Below, one piece after another: positions 1 to 9,033 of a stretch of DNA of 49,481 bases. Where the stretch lies: the NCBI RefSeq assembly GCF_025822245.1, contig NZ_JACKTL010000018.1, forward strand, positions 1-49,481, given 5' to 3'. The stretch is from Mycolicibacterium hodleri. GTDB taxonomy: Bacteria > Actinomycetota > Actinomycetes > Mycobacteriales > Mycobacteriaceae. A model generated the notes under the pieces. It was not told the DNA's origin and did no database searches. It saw nothing but the letters and a program-made list of their open reading frames with translations. Within the stretch, counting starts at the first letter, position 1, and the number at the start of each line of letters is the position of its first letter. Made by a program: the position numbers and the translations under genes.

Positions 1-2142
1 GAAACTCCACGGGCGTCGCCGGCAGGTACACGTCGAGCTTCTTCGCCGCGGTGGCATGGGCGTCGGAGGACGACGCTGCGGCTGCGGGGCGCGGCGCGGC
101 GGGCGCAGCTGCATCGCCTGCGTCGTGTCCTCGGTCCAATCGCGTTGCACCAGAACGTCTTGCGAGATGCGGTCCAGCACCTCCCTGACCTGGGTGCGAT
201 CGGGCTGGACGTGCAGCCCGGCGGACTGGGTGAGGCCGCTGGTGAGCCACTCGAGAGTGTCCGCGCGCACCAATTCGACCTCGCGAGCTCCGGCCGGCGT
301 CAGCCAGAACTGATCCTGGGTGCGTTGCGCGAAGCCGGTGAGGGCGAGCCGGTCGAAGGCCGGCTCGAGGATTTCCCGCGGCACGCGGACGTGTTCGGCG
401 ATGTCACTCAGCCGGGCCTGGCCGGCGGCCTGCCCAAACCGGTACACCTGCAACAGCGCCCACAACCGGCTGATGTCGAGCTTGCTGCCCGGCCGCTCCG
501 CGATGGCCCGAAGCTGCATGCCGGAACCCTGCTTGATCAACCGGCCGACGGCGTTCTCCAAGAGCTGGTCCGGCGAGTCGGTCGTCGGCATCGCGAAGCC
601 CTCCCCCATGTCGGCGGCGATGCTGACGTCGTTGCTGCGCAACGGAACCTGCTTGAGCATCAGCGCCAATACGAACCCCACGATGGCCACCGGGGCGGCG
701 TAAAGGAACACCTGGTCGAGCGAATCGGCGTAGGCCGACGCGATCGGGGCGGCCATCTCCGGTGACAACGCGTGCAGCGCGTCGGGTGATTGTGCAGCCG
801 CGGCCGGTGCGCCACTCTTGGCCACGGCGTCGGCGAGCGGATCCTTCAGGAAGTTGTTGAACAACGACCCGAACACCGCCGCGCCGAACGAGCTGCCGAT
901 GGTCCGGAAGAACGTGACGCCCGACGTCGCGACGCCCAGGTCGGCGAAGTCGACGGTGTTCTGCACGATCAGGACGAGCACCTGCATGCACATGCCGATG
1001 CCCGCGCCGAGGACCACCAGGTACAGCGACTGCTCCAGGGTGGAGGTGTCCGGACCCATCGTCGACAACAGCACGAAGCCGACGGCCATCACCGCCGTGC
1101 CGAGCACCGGGAAGATCTTGTACTTGCCGGTGCGGCCGACGATCACGCCGCTGCTCATCGACATCGTCAGCAGCCCGAGCACCATCGGCAGGGTGTGCAG
1201 CCCCGACGTGGTGGCCGAGACGCCGTCGACGAACTGCATGAACGTGGGCAGGAACGTCAACGCGCCAAGCATCGCGAAGCCGACGACGAACGACAGCGCG
1301 CAGCACACCGCGAACACCGGCTCGCGGAACAGCCGCATCGGCAGGATCGGCTCCTTCGCCCGCAACTCGACGGCGATGAAGGCCGCGATCGCGACCACCG
1401 ACCCGACGAACAGGCCGATGATCATCACCGAGCCCCACGCGTACTCGCTGCCGCCCCAGCTGGTGGCCAGCGTGAGCCCGGTGGCGCCGAGGCCGACCAG
1501 CACGATGCCTGCGTAGTCGATGACGGGACGACCCTTGCGGCCGAGGTTCGGGATGGCGATGACGGCGACGATCAGCACGACGACGGCGACGGGCACGTTG
1601 ATCCAGAACGCCCAGCGCCAGCTGAGGTGGTCGGTGAAGAATCCGCCGAGCAGCGGGCCGATCACCGTCGTGACGCCGAAGACCGCTCCGAGGGCGCCCT
1701 GGTACTTTCCGCGTTCGCGGAGCGGGATGACCTCGCCGATGACCGCGGTCGCCGTCACCATGATCGCGCCGCCGCCGATGCCCTGCAGCGCCCGCGCCGC
1801 AATGAGAACCTCCAACGACCCGGCCAAGCCGCACAGCACCGACCCGGCCATGAAGAACAGCACCGCAGCGATGAAGACGGGCTTGCGGCCGAACAGGTCG
1901 CCCAGCTTGCCCACGATCGCCGTGACCACCGTGGAGGCCAGCAGGTAGCTGGTCACCACCCACGCCTGGTGGCCGGCGCCACCGAGGTCGGCCACCACGG
2001 TGGGCAGCGCGGTCGCCACGATCGTCTGGTCAAGCGCCGCCAGCAGCATGCCCAGCAGCACCGCCGTGAAGATCAGATTGCGCCGGGAGGTGTCGACCTC
2101 CACCTCACTCGATCGCGGCGGACCGGTCACCGTGTCCGTCAT
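1..2142 (-). CDS. DHA2-family MFS drug exporter with C-terminal winged-helix-like domain (partial)
   Basis: Proton-driven multidrug exporter of the EmrB/QacA (14-helix, DHA2) type in the cytoplasmic membrane. The ATG at 2142 opens a frame that reaches the left edge without a stop. The N-terminus has the [11 protein letters not shown] motif in helix 1 and [13 protein letters not shown] (motif A) after helix 2, then regularly spaced hydrophobic segments to about residue 510. After that comes a soluble part (about residues 520-640) with the pattern of a MarR-like winged helix ([19 protein letters not shown] then LALTGFAQ), which is unusual for a transporter. In the last ~110 bases this frame turns into Arg/Pro/Cys-rich sequence, while the +2 frame reads an Ala/Pro linker followed by [16 protein letters not shown]. 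The native C-terminus is probably in that other frame, so a one-base indel near 100-125 is likely. A palindrome upstream (2178-2196) may be its operator. The family call is firm; substrates cannot be read. Confidence 0.88.
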   Translation of the reverse strand, partial: MTDTVTGPPRSSEVEVDTSRRNLIFTAVLLGMLLAALDQTIVATALPTVVADLGGAGHQAWVVTSYLLASTVVTAIVGKLGDLFGRKPVFIAAVLFFMAGSVLCGLAGSLEVLIAARALQGIGGGAIMVTATAVIGEVIPLRERGKYQGALGAVFGVTTVIGPLLGGFFTDHLSWRWAFWINVPVAVVVLIVAVIAIPNLGRKGRPVIDYAGIVLVGLGATGLTLATSWGGSEYAWGSVMIIGLFVGSVVAIAAFIAVELRAKEPILPMRLFREPVFAVCCALSFVVGFAMLGALTFLPTFMQFVDGVSATTSGLHTLPMVLGLLTMSMSSGVIVGRTGKYKIFPVLGTAVMAVGFVLLSTMGPDTSTLEQSLYLVVLGAGIGMCMQVLVLIVQNTVDFADLGVATSGVTFFRTIGSSFGAAVFGSLFNNFLKDPLADAVAKSGAPAAAAQSPDALHALSPEMAAPIASAYADSLDQVFLYAAPVAIVGFVLALMLKQVPLRSNDVSIAADMGEGFAMPTTDSPDQLLENAVGRLIKQGSGMQLRAIAERPGSKLDISRLWALLQVYRFGQAAGQARLSDIAEHVRVPREILEPAFDRLALTGFAQRTQDQFWLTPAGAREVELVRADTLEWLTSGLTQSAGLHVQPDRTQVREVLDRISQDVLVQRDWTEDTTQAMQLRPPRRAPQPQRRPPTPMPPRRRSSTCTCRRRPWSF

Positions 2143-2177
2143 GCAGTGCCTCGCTCCGGGTCGCCATGGATGTCAGC

Positions 2178-2196
2178 GTTAGTTACGCGACCTAAC
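2178..2196. promoter_or_regulatory. Inverted repeat upstream of the MFS exporter
   Basis: GTTAG and CTAAC arms flank nine bases (gttagttacgcgacctaac). The repeat lies 36 bp upstream of the exporter ATG and 33 bp downstream of the kinase stop. On the minus strand a TTGTTA -35-like hexamer overlaps it. Position and symmetry suit a TetR/MarR-type operator for the exporter, but no regulator gene is adjacent in this window. Confidence 0.4.
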
Positions 2197-2228
2197 AATG
2201 TACCCGCAGAACGCCTGCTTGAATCCCG

Positions 2229-3695
2229 TCAGTCCGCGGAACCGAACTCCAACGCCGGTTCCGCCGAGTCCACGTGACCGTTGCTCAGGATCGTCAGGCC
2301 GTCGGGCCGCACCTGGTACCTGGCGCCGTCGGCGGGGTTCACGGCGTCGTACCCGGCACCGGTCGGCACTGCGTTGGCGATGCGCACGTTGGCGCCGTCG
2401 CGCAGGCGTTCCCCGTGGTAGTAGAAGCTGCCCGGGGACTCCTGACAGATGACCGCCAACGACGACGCCGTCCTGATCGCCGAGACCACGGTGCCCGTGT
2501 CGCAGCGCGCGGCCTGACCGACGAAACCCTTCTCGTCGACGTTGGACACGCCGGAGACGCGCGTCGCGGTCGTCGTGGTGGTCGTCGGCGTTTCGCTCTC
2601 GGTCGTCGAACTGGGCGGGGCGGCCAACGGGCTCTGCGGCTGGGAGGCGGTGCCGCCGCCGGTGAAGACGATCGCCGCGGCCAAGCCTGCCGCCAGCCCG
2701 AATACCGCGACGGTCCCGGCGAGCAGAGCCTTCTGGGTGCGACCGAACCGCGACCGCGTCACGGTGGCCCGTGCCGCGACGGCCGGGTGCGGCACGTACG
2801 CCGGGGGCCGCTCGGCGGTGAACTGCCTGGTGTGAGGCGGCGCGGCGGGTCGAGGCGGGGCGTGGACCGCGGCGGCCGCCGCCCTGGCCAGCTCCCCCGC
2901 CGTGGCGAACCGCTCGCCGGGGCTCTTCGCCATGCCCTTGGCGATGACGGCGTCGAACGCGGGGTTGAGGCCCGGCCGCACCTCGCTGGGTCGTGGCGGC
3001 GGCGCGAACATGTGGGCGCTCATCACCTGGCGGATGTCGGCGGCCTCGAACGGCGCGCGCCCCGTCAGGCACTCGAACAGCAGGCACGTCAGCGAGTAGA
3101 CGTCCGACGGCGGGCCGCCGGGCTTGCCGCTCAGTCGCTCGCTGGCCATGTAGGCGCACGACCCGATGATCAGGCCGGTCCTCGTGACGGTGGCCTCGCC
3201 GCCGCCGTTGGCGATGCCGAAGTCGACCAGGTACGCGAAGTCGTCGGGCGTCAGCAGCACGTTCTCGGGCTTGATGTCGCGGTGTACCAGGCCGTTGGCG
3301 TGCGCAGCGTCCAGGGCGGCGGCGACCTGGCTGACGATCGCCACCGTCCGTGGCGGGGGCAGGACGCCCTTTACCCGCAGTTCGTCCTTGACGCTGCCGC
3401 CTTCGACCAGGCGCATGTCGATGTAGAGGACCCCGTCGATCTCCCCGAAGTCGTGCACGGGGATGACGTGGGGCTCCTGCAGTCGTGCCGCGATGCGCGA
3501 CTCGCGGCGGAACCGGTCCCGGTAGCTTTGGTCGGCGGCGACGTCGGCCCGCAGGATCTTCAGGGCCACCATCCGCTCGCGCACCGTGTCATAGGCGCGG
3601 TAGACCTCACCCATGCCGCCCATGCCGATGAGTTCCTGCAGTTCGTAGGGTCCGAACCGCGTGCTCGGACGCGGTCCAGCACCCGGGGACGCCAT
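2229..3695 (-). CDS. Receptor-type Ser/Thr protein kinase (PknH/PknE-like)
   Basis: Membrane-anchored eukaryotic-like kinase of 488 aa. The ATG at 3695 has a good ribosome site (agggaagg) and starts just before the kinase fold; the frame stays open upstream to 3932, but that part is not protein-like. The kinase domain spans about residues 15-275: glycine loop GMGGMGEV (24-31), VALK lysine (46), HRD (138-140; arginine before the catalytic Asp marks an RD kinase regulated by activation-loop phosphorylation), DFG (158-160) and MASE in place of APE (183-186). A proline-rich juxtamembrane stretch leads to one helix (about 324-345). A Thr-rich stalk then leads to an external domain of about 95 residues with two cysteines that could pair, as in PknH/PknJ-type sensors. 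A large palindrome lies about 255 bp upstream. The ligand is unknown. Confidence 0.9.
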   Translation of the reverse strand: MASPGAGPRPSTRFGPYELQELIGMGGMGEVYRAYDTVRERMVALKILRADVAADQSYRDRFRRESRIAARLQEPHVIPVHDFGEIDGVLYIDMRLVEGGSVKDELRVKGVLPPPRTVAIVSQVAAALDAAHANGLVHRDIKPENVLLTPDDFAYLVDFGIANGGGEATVTRTGLIIGSCAYMASERLSGKPGGPPSDVYSLTCLLFECLTGRAPFEAADIRQVMSAHMFAPPPRPSEVRPGLNPAFDAVIAKGMAKSPGERFATAGELARAAAAAVHAPPRPAAPPHTRQFTAERPPAYVPHPAVAARATVTRSRFGRTQKALLAGTVAVFGLAAGLAAAIVFTGGGTASQPQSPLAAPPSSTTESETPTTTTTTATRVSGVSNVDEKGFVGQAARCDTGTVVSAIRTASSLAVICQESPGSFYYHGERLRDGANVRIANAVPTGAGYDAVNPADGARYQVRPDGLTILSNGHVDSAEPALEFGSAD

Positions 3696-3949
3696 AACGA
3701 TCCTTCCCTCACTCCGCCTCGGGCCTGCCACGCACCCGCTCGTGGGGGGTGACCTGGCGTGATGCCGAAGCCGAAGCAGCACAAGCCAATTGATTCGTGC
3801 CCAGGGTACAGGGCCGCACGGCCGCGCGCCGTTCGCGCCATGATCGCCCGGAGCGTCGCCCCGATCGAGAGGCGTAGTCGTTGATGGCGACGAACTACAT
3901 CGCCGGCTGCTCGTCCCCGGGGGCGTGCCCACCCGGTCTGGAACTCGTC

Positions 3950-3991
3950 ATCACCGGTGATATCACTTCCCGCAGTGATATCACCGGTGAT
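3950..3991. promoter_or_regulatory. Large perfect palindrome, putative operator (site 1)
   Basis: ATCACCGGTGATATCACT, six bases (tcccgc), then its exact reverse complement, giving 18-bp arms. Each arm contains the self-palindromes ATCACCGGTGAT and GTGATATCAC, so the element may hold two or more overlapping dimer sites. It sits between the 40-aa SigF-type gene (stop 4030) and the kinase start (3695). A closely related site, ATCACC/CGTGAT instead of ATCACC/GGTGAT, occurs at 15647-15664 beside the second receptor kinase. The binding protein is unknown. Confidence 0.65.
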
Positions 3992-4029
3992 AGAGACTTC
4001 GAGAGCGGGTCCAAGCCAAGAACGGCGAC

Positions 4030-4152
4030 CTAGTCGTCGTCGGCGTCGGGGATGCCTCCCGGCGGCGGCGTCGCGTACGCCGGGTTGGCCGGCGCGACCT
4101 CCCCAGGCGTGACGTCGTCGGAGTTGGTGTCGTCCTGATCGGGCTGCGTCAT
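4030..4152 (-). CDS. Small acidic protein (40 aa), SigF-type promoter
   Basis: The ATG at 4152 follows AAGGAG at ideal spacing (gaaggagcgttgATG), and the frame ends with TAG at 4030. The protein is very acidic and proline-rich: MTQPDQDDTNSDDVT at the start, a PAYATPPPGG middle and a DADDD tail. It has no hydrophobic segment or cysteines and is probably disordered and cytoplasmic. A SigF-consensus promoter lies about 42 bases upstream, so expression in stationary phase or stress is likely. No function is recognised. The strong ribosome site, promoter and sensible codon use support a real gene despite its size. Confidence 0.7.
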   Translation of the reverse strand: MTQPDQDDTNSDDVTPGEVAPANPAYATPPPGGIPDADDD

Positions 4153-4193
4153 CAACGCTCCTTCGTGTGCGGGCTGGTCATGCACCGACGACT

Positions 4194-4217
4194 TACCCAC
4201 TGACCAACCCCCAAAAC
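4194..4217 (-). promoter_or_regulatory. SigF-type promoter
   Basis: On the minus strand the sequence reads GTTT (4217-4214), 15 bases, then GGGTA (4198-4194). This matches the GTTT-N15-17-GGGTA consensus described for mycobacterial SigF promoters. It drives towards the 40-aa acidic protein (start 4152), which would give a leader of roughly 35-40 bases. Confidence 0.65.
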
Positions 4218-4327
4218 GGACGACGACCGACCCAACGAAACACCCCGCCAGTATCCGTTGTGGCGCAGCGGCTTTGAACGATCAGCCTGGTAGCCGGCCG
4301 TGACACGGGCTAAGCTGGCCTGCACGG

Positions 4328-4771
4328 TTGAGCCCGCAGCCGACAGCCCGACCGAAAGATCGGCCCCCGTTCGTGCTCACCACCAGCGCCCCGTCTCTCG
4401 CAGCACGCGGCCCCGTGACGGAATGCCACGGCGTCCAGCTGCGCGCGCAGGTGCGCAGCGTCGCCGTCCTCGTAGAGGTGACGGGCCGCCTCGGCGCCGC
4501 CAACCGCACCCTGGTGATCAACCAGGTGCGACGGTTCGCCCTGGTCGGCGGTGCGCTGGTGCTGGATCTGCGGGAGGCCGGTGGCGTCGACGACGAGTTC
4601 GTGCGCGGCCTGAGCCCCGCCGCCGAGCTGACGCTCGTCCTCGACCCGGTGCAACGCGACGGCCTGGTCGTCGACGACTCCGTGGCGGTCGCCGGTTCGT
4701 GGGGCGAGGCGATGCGACGCATCACCACACGGCTCACCGCTCGTCGTGCGCTCGTGGAGCTGTCGGTTTAG
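4328..4771 (+). CDS. STAS-like domain protein
   Basis: Small soluble protein, up to 147 aa from the TTG at 4328. An in-frame GTG at 4373 (132 aa) is another possible start, and neither has a strong ribosome site. The central part ([20 protein letters not shown], then [19 protein letters not shown]) resembles the strand-helix-strand pattern of STAS domains found in anti-sigma-factor antagonists. The usual DSSG phosphorylation-site region is replaced by VDDEFV, so classical phosphoregulation by an anti-sigma kinase is doubtful. It sits between the divergently transcribed SigF-type small gene and phosphoketolase. A role in a SigF partner-switch network is only inference. Confidence 0.6.
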   Translation: MSPQPTARPKDRPPFVLTTSAPSLAARGPVTECHGVQLRAQVRSVAVLVEVTGRLGAANRTLVINQVRRFALVGGALVLDLREAGGVDDEFVRGLSPAAELTLVLDPVQRDGLVVDDSVAVAGSWGEAMRRITTRLTARRALVELSV

Positions 4772-4877
4772 CCGACGCCAGCACGAACGGTCGGTTGCCA
4801 TTCGACGACGACCCGGTCACCAGGTCGCACCAGCCGTACGATCGAAGAGTCACCACGACAAGGGAACGGATGTGTCC

Positions 4878-7337
4878 ATGAGCGCAGTGACCACGGCTTG
4901 GAATTCGGCCGACGTAGAACCTTTGAGCGACTACACGTTGTCTCAACTCGACGGCTGGTGGCGGGCGGCAAACTATCTGTCGGTCGGCCAGATCTACCTC
5001 CTGGACAACCCGCTGCTGCGGACGGCCCTGGCCCGCGATGACGTCAAGCCCCGCCTGCTGGGTCACTGGGGCACGACGCCGGGACTGAACTTCCTCTACG
5101 CCCACCTGAACCGGGCCATCAAGGAGCGCTCGCAGTCCACCGTCTACGTCACCGGTCCCGGCCACGGCGGACCCGGTCTGGTCGCCAACGCCTACCTCGA
5201 CGGCACCTATTCGGAGACCTACTCCGACATCACCTCCGACGCCGAGGGTTTGCGGAGACTGTTTCGCCAGTTCTCCTTCCCCGGCGGCATCCCGTCCCAC
5301 GTCGCCCCCGAGACGCCCGGTTCGATTCACGAGGGCGGCGAACTCGGGTACGCGCTGTCGCACGCCTACGGCGCCGCCTTCGACAACCCGGACCTGCTGG
5401 TCGCCGCCGTGGTCGGCGACGGCGAGGCGGAGACCGGCCCGCTGGCAACCAGCTGGCACTCCAACAAGTTCGTGAACCGCACCCAGGACGGCGTGGTGCT
5501 GCCCATCCTGCACCTCAACGGCTACAAGATCGCCAATCCGACTGTGCTGGACCGTATTCCGCAGGACGAACTGCGCAGCCTGATGATCGGATACGGCCAC
5601 GAGCCGTACTTCTTCGAGGCGACCGAGAGCACCGACCTGGCGCACGCCCACCGCGAGTTCGCCGAGCTGCTCGACACGGTGCTCAACCGGATTGCCGAAC
5701 TCAAGGCACTCCCCGACGAGGACGTCGAGCGGGTCCGCTGGCCGATGATCGTCTTCCGCACCCCCAAGGGCTGGACCGGTCCTGCCTACATCGACGGGAA
5801 GAAGACCACCGGATCGTGGCGCGCACATCAGGTTCCGCTCGCCAACGCCCGCGACACCCCCGAGCACCTGAAGGTGCTCGCCGACTGGCTGGCGTCCTAC
5901 CGGGCCGACGAACTCTTCGACGCCAACGGCACACTCGATCCGACGATCGCCGAACTCGCCCCGACGGGCGAGCTGCGGATGAGTGCCAACCCGCACACCA
6001 ACGGTGGTCTGCTGCTGAAGGATCTGCGCCTGCCCGACTTCCGCGACTATGCCGTGGACGTGCCCGCACCGGGTGCGACGATCGCCGAATCCACCCGGGT
6101 GCTGGGAAGTTGGCTCACCGACGTGGTGCGGCTCAACCCCGACAACTTCCGCATCTTCGGTCCCGACGAGACGGCGTCCAACCGCCTGCAGGCCGTCTAC
6201 GACGCCACCGACAAGCAGTGGAACGCCGAGTACGTCGGCCCCGAGGTCGACGAACACCTCGCCCGCGTCGGCCGTGTGATGGAGATGCTCTCGGAGCACC
6301 AGTGCCAGGGCTGGCTGGAGGGGTACCTGCTGACCGGGCGCCACGGCCTGTTCAACTGCTACGAGGCGTTCATCCACATCATCGACTCGATGTTCAACCA
6401 GCACGCCAAGTGGCTCAAGGTCACCAACCACATTCCGTGGCGCCGGCCCATCGCGAGCCTGAACTACCTTCTGTCCAGCCATGTTTGGCGCCAGGACCAC
6501 AACGGCTTCAGCCATCAGGACCCCGGCTTCATCGACCACGTGGTGAACAAGCGTGCCGAGGTGGTCCGGGTGTACCTGCCACCGGACGCCAACACGCTGC
6601 TGTCGACCTACGACCACTGCCTTCGCTCGCGCCAATACGTCAACGTCGTCGTCGCCGGCAAACAGCCGAGCCCCAACTTCCTCACCATGGAGGAAGCGAT
6701 CGCGCACTGCACCCGCGGCCTTGGCATCTGGGAGTGGGCGGGCAGCGAGAAACTCGGGGAGGAGCCGGACGTCGTCGTCGCGACGTGCGGTGACGTCCCC
6801 ACCCTCGAAGGCCTGGCGGCGGTCGACCTGCTGCGAAAGAACGTCCCCGAGTTGAAGATCCGCTTCGTCAACGTGGTAGACCTGATGCGGCTGCAGGACG
6901 AGAAGGAACATCCCCACGGGTTGTCCAACCGCGAATTCGACATGCTGTTCACCCGCGACAAGCCGGTGATCTTCGCCTACCACGGTTACCCGTGGCTGAT
7001 CCACCGCCTGACCTACCGCCGCGCCAACAACGAGAACCTGCACGTCCGCGGCTACAAGGAGGAGGGCACCACCACGACGCCGTTCGACATGGTGATGCTC
7101 AACGACCTGGACCGCTACCACCTGGTGATCGACGTGATCGACCGCGTGCCGTCACTGCAGTCCTCGTATGCGACGCTGCGCCAGCAGATGGTCGACAAGC
7201 GCCTCGCCGCCCGGGAGTACACCCGCGCTCACGGCGACGACATCCCCGAGGTGCGGGACTGGGTGTGGCCGGCCGCCCACGGCGCCACGTTTGGCGCCGT
7301 GGGCGCCACCGAGTCGACGGGCGGCGACAACGAGTGA
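4878..7337 (+). CDS. xfp: Phosphoketolase (xylulose-5-P / fructose-6-P)
   Basis: Thiamine-diphosphate enzyme that splits xylulose 5-phosphate (and often fructose 6-phosphate) with phosphate to acetyl phosphate plus glyceraldehyde 3-phosphate (or erythrose 4-phosphate). At 819 aa it has the usual family length. HWGTTPG (63-69) and GHGGPG (95-100) are phosphoketolase signatures, [14 protein letters not shown] follows near 152-165, and GDGEAETGP (180-188) is the ThDP/Mg motif. The ATG at 4878 is preferred because AAGGGAACGG precedes it and it begins the conserved N-terminus; the open frame extends back to 4746. TACGAT at 4837-4842 is a candidate -10. The stop is five bases from the convergent cupin gene, and a 14-bp perfect hairpin lies just inside the 3' end. 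No acetate kinase is seen in the window. Confidence 0.95.
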   Translation: MSAVTTAWNSADVEPLSDYTLSQLDGWWRAANYLSVGQIYLLDNPLLRTALARDDVKPRLLGHWGTTPGLNFLYAHLNRAIKERSQSTVYVTGPGHGGPGLVANAYLDGTYSETYSDITSDAEGLRRLFRQFSFPGGIPSHVAPETPGSIHEGGELGYALSHAYGAAFDNPDLLVAAVVGDGEAETGPLATSWHSNKFVNRTQDGVVLPILHLNGYKIANPTVLDRIPQDELRSLMIGYGHEPYFFEATESTDLAHAHREFAELLDTVLNRIAELKALPDEDVERVRWPMIVFRTPKGWTGPAYIDGKKTTGSWRAHQVPLANARDTPEHLKVLADWLASYRADELFDANGTLDPTIAELAPTGELRMSANPHTNGGLLLKDLRLPDFRDYAVDVPAPGATIAESTRVLGSWLTDVVRLNPDNFRIFGPDETASNRLQAVYDATDKQWNAEYVGPEVDEHLARVGRVMEMLSEHQCQGWLEGYLLTGRHGLFNCYEAFIHIIDSMFNQHAKWLKVTNHIPWRRPIASLNYLLSSHVWRQDHNGFSHQDPGFIDHVVNKRAEVVRVYLPPDANTLLSTYDHCLRSRQYVNVVVAGKQPSPNFLTMEEAIAHCTRGLGIWEWAGSEKLGEEPDVVVATCGDVPTLEGLAAVDLLRKNVPELKIRFVNVVDLMRLQDEKEHPHGLSNREFDMLFTRDKPVIFAYHGYPWLIHRLTYRRANNENLHVRGYKEEGTTTTPFDMVMLNDLDRYHLVIDVIDRVPSLQSSYATLRQQMVDKRLAAREYTRAHGDDIPEVRDWVWPAAHGATFGAVGATESTGGDNE
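7274..7305. terminator. 14-bp perfect hairpin in the 3' end of xfp
   Basis: CGCCCACGGCGCCA, loop CGTT, then the exact reverse complement, entirely within the last codons of xfp (32 bases before the stop codon ends). There is no U-tract. It could act as a bidirectional stop between the convergent xfp and cupin genes or as mRNA 3'-end protection. A chance result of Gly/Ala codons is unlikely at this length but not excluded. Confidence 0.4.
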
Positions 7338-7341
7338 CCGG

Positions 7342-7866
7342 CTAGCCGGAGAAGACCGGCAGCTCGATTCCGTACGCGGCGTTCTGCTCGACGGACGCCA
7401 GCTGGTAGCCGTATTCGGCGCTCTTGGCGACGAATTGGGCGACCTCCTCGGCCGTGGGCGGCTGCAGGTCGGGGGTGACGGGCCTGCCGACCTCCTCGAA
7501 GAAGCGTCCTAGCCGCGGCGTGGTGATCACCAGGTCGACCGCCGGCCGGTCGGTCACGTTGCGATGCGCGTGGACGGCGTTGCCGGGCACGCGGATGTAG
7601 TCGCCCGCGTTGGCGTCCCGCCATACCATCGTGTCGCCGTCGGCGACCAGTACCTGCTGGCTTCCGGACAGGATCAGGAAGTCCTCGGCGTCGTCGTGGC
7701 TGTGGGCCGGCACGACCGACCCCGGCGGGACGATGCCGCGCAGGACCCAGAAGTCAGGTCCCTTGCTGAGGATCTCCATGAAGCCGCCGTAGCAGTCCAG
7801 CGTCGGGCCCGGTGCGGTCGTGGCCAATGCGGCCAGAACGGCGCTCATTTCGGTCTCTGCGAACAC
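7342..7866 (-). CDS. Cupin-domain protein
   Basis: Single-domain cupin of 174 aa from the GTG at 7866, which follows GAAGGAG; an internal ATG at 7848 is the alternative. The first cupin motif is seen as PAHSHDDAEDFLIL with metal-ligand His/His/Glu-type spacing. The second is G-DYIRVPGNAVHAHRN, with PGNAVHAH supplying the last histidine. The C-terminal helix region (PTAEEVAQFVAKSAEYGYQ) resembles quercetin-dioxygenase-like or small sugar-binding cupins. It ends against xfp and starts about 120 bp beyond the aldolase stop on the same strand, so it may be co-transcribed with the sugar operon. The reaction is unknown. Confidence 0.8.
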   Translation of the reverse strand: MFAETEMSAVLAALATTAPGPTLDCYGGFMEILSKGPDFWVLRGIVPPGSVVPAHSHDDAEDFLILSGSQQVLVADGDTMVWRDANAGDYIRVPGNAVHAHRNVTDRPAVDLVITTPRLGRFFEEVGRPVTPDLQPPTAEEVAQFVAKSAEYGYQLASVEQNAAYGIELPVFSG

Positions 7867-7987
7867 GTCGACTCAATCTCCTTCGCCATGGCGAGGTCAC
7901 CTGCTGACCTCCCATTCGAGACTGCTCCGCCGTCGTGGTGCGTGCGTGAAGATTGCGTGGAGATCACCTGGAGAGTGGTCGCATGGC

Positions 7988-9010
7988 CTAACGCATCGCC
8001 CGCCCGGCCGACCCCAGCATCGCAGCGGCCTCGACGACCCGTGCGGCCATGGCGTTCTCGGCCGGCTTGCCCCACGATCTCGGGTCGTACGCCTTCTTGT
8101 CGCCGTAGCCGCCGTCGACCTTGAGCACCTGGTCGTATCGGGAGATCATGTGACCGGCGATCGACCGGGTGAACGCGTACTGGGTGTCGGTGTCGACGTT
8201 CATCTTGACCACCCCGCTGGCGACGGCCGACGCGATGTCTTCGGCGCTCGAACCCGAGCCACCGTGGAAGACGAGGTCGAAGGGCTTGGCCCGTCCGGTT
8301 TCACCGCCGACGACGGTCTGGATCTCCTCGAGGATCTCCGGACGCAGGTGAACCGACTCCGGATGGTAGACACCGTGCACGTTGCCGAAGGTCAACGCGG
8401 TCAGATACCGACCGCGCTCCCCTGTGCCCAGTGCCGCGACGGTGGCGCGGGCGTCGTCGACCGTGGAGTAGAGCTGTTCGTTGATTTCGTGGGAGATGCC
8501 GTCCTCCTCACCACCGATCACACCGACTTCGATCTCGAGGATGGTGTTCGCCGCCACCGACGCCTCCAGCAATTCCGATGCAATGCGCAGGTTTTCCTCC
8601 AGCGGCACCGCGGACCCGTCCCACATGTGCGATTGGTACAGAGGGTCCAGACCGCGGGCGCGGCGTTCCGTCGCATCGGCGATCAGCGGCCGGACCCAGT
8701 CGTCGAGGTTCTCGGCGGGGCAGTGGTCGGTGTGCAACGCCACCGTGACCGAGTAGTGCGAGGCGACCTCCTGGGCGTAGAGCGCGAGCGCCTTCGACCC
8801 GGCGAAGCGGCTTTGAACCTTGTTGCCGGACAAATAGAGTGCCGTTCCCAACGACACCTGGATGATGCCGTCGCTCTCGGCCTCCGCGAAGCCCTGCAGC
8901 GCGGCGTTGAGCGTCTGGGAACTGGTCACGTTGATCGCCGGGTAGGCGAACCCGCCCTCCTTGGCCCGGTCGAGCATGGCGACGTACTGGTCGGGGGTGG
9001 CTATCGGCAT
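7988..9010 (-). CDS. fba: Class II fructose-bisphosphate aldolase (operon paralogue)
   Basis: Zn-dependent aldolase cleaving fructose 1,6-bisphosphate, or a related ketose phosphate, to two triose phosphates. 340 aa from the ATG at 9010, whose MPIATPDQY start matches the mycobacterial Fba N-terminus; AGGACACC precedes it. Visible family motifs are LHTDHCP (near 92-98, first zinc histidine and catalytic Asp), QSHMWDGSA, EIEVGVIGGEEDG, FGNVHGVY, FHGGSGS and MNVDTDTQYAFT. It is the last gene of the sugar operon, 23 bp after the LacI gene. This suggests a carbon-source-specific aldolase rather than the housekeeping copy. A tagatose- or other sugar-bisphosphate specificity is possible. Confidence 0.88.
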   Translation of the reverse strand: MPIATPDQYVAMLDRAKEGGFAYPAINVTSSQTLNAALQGFAEAESDGIIQVSLGTALYLSGNKVQSRFAGSKALALYAQEVASHYSVTVALHTDHCPAENLDDWVRPLIADATERRARGLDPLYQSHMWDGSAVPLEENLRIASELLEASVAANTILEIEVGVIGGEEDGISHEINEQLYSTVDDARATVAALGTGERGRYLTALTFGNVHGVYHPESVHLRPEILEEIQTVVGGETGRAKPFDLVFHGGSGSSAEDIASAVASGVVKMNVDTDTQYAFTRSIAGHMISRYDQVLKVDGGYGDKKAYDPRSWGKPAENAMAARVVEAAAMLGSAGRAMR

Positions 9011-9033
9011 TGCTTGGTGTCCTGTCGGTGAAG

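Noticed and set aside
404..1963. 519-aa minus-strand frame over the MFS gene
   Set aside because: His/Gly/Arg-rich shadow one frame off the real exporter, which itself runs from 2142 to the window edge.
3696..3932. Upstream extension of the first kinase frame
   Set aside because: Non-protein-like, Arg/Cys/Ser-rich; a good ribosome site and the kinase fold start at 3695.
4734..7121. 795-aa open frame antisense to phosphoketolase
   Set aside because: Exact antisense mirror of xfp codons in high-GC DNA; no motifs and implausible composition.
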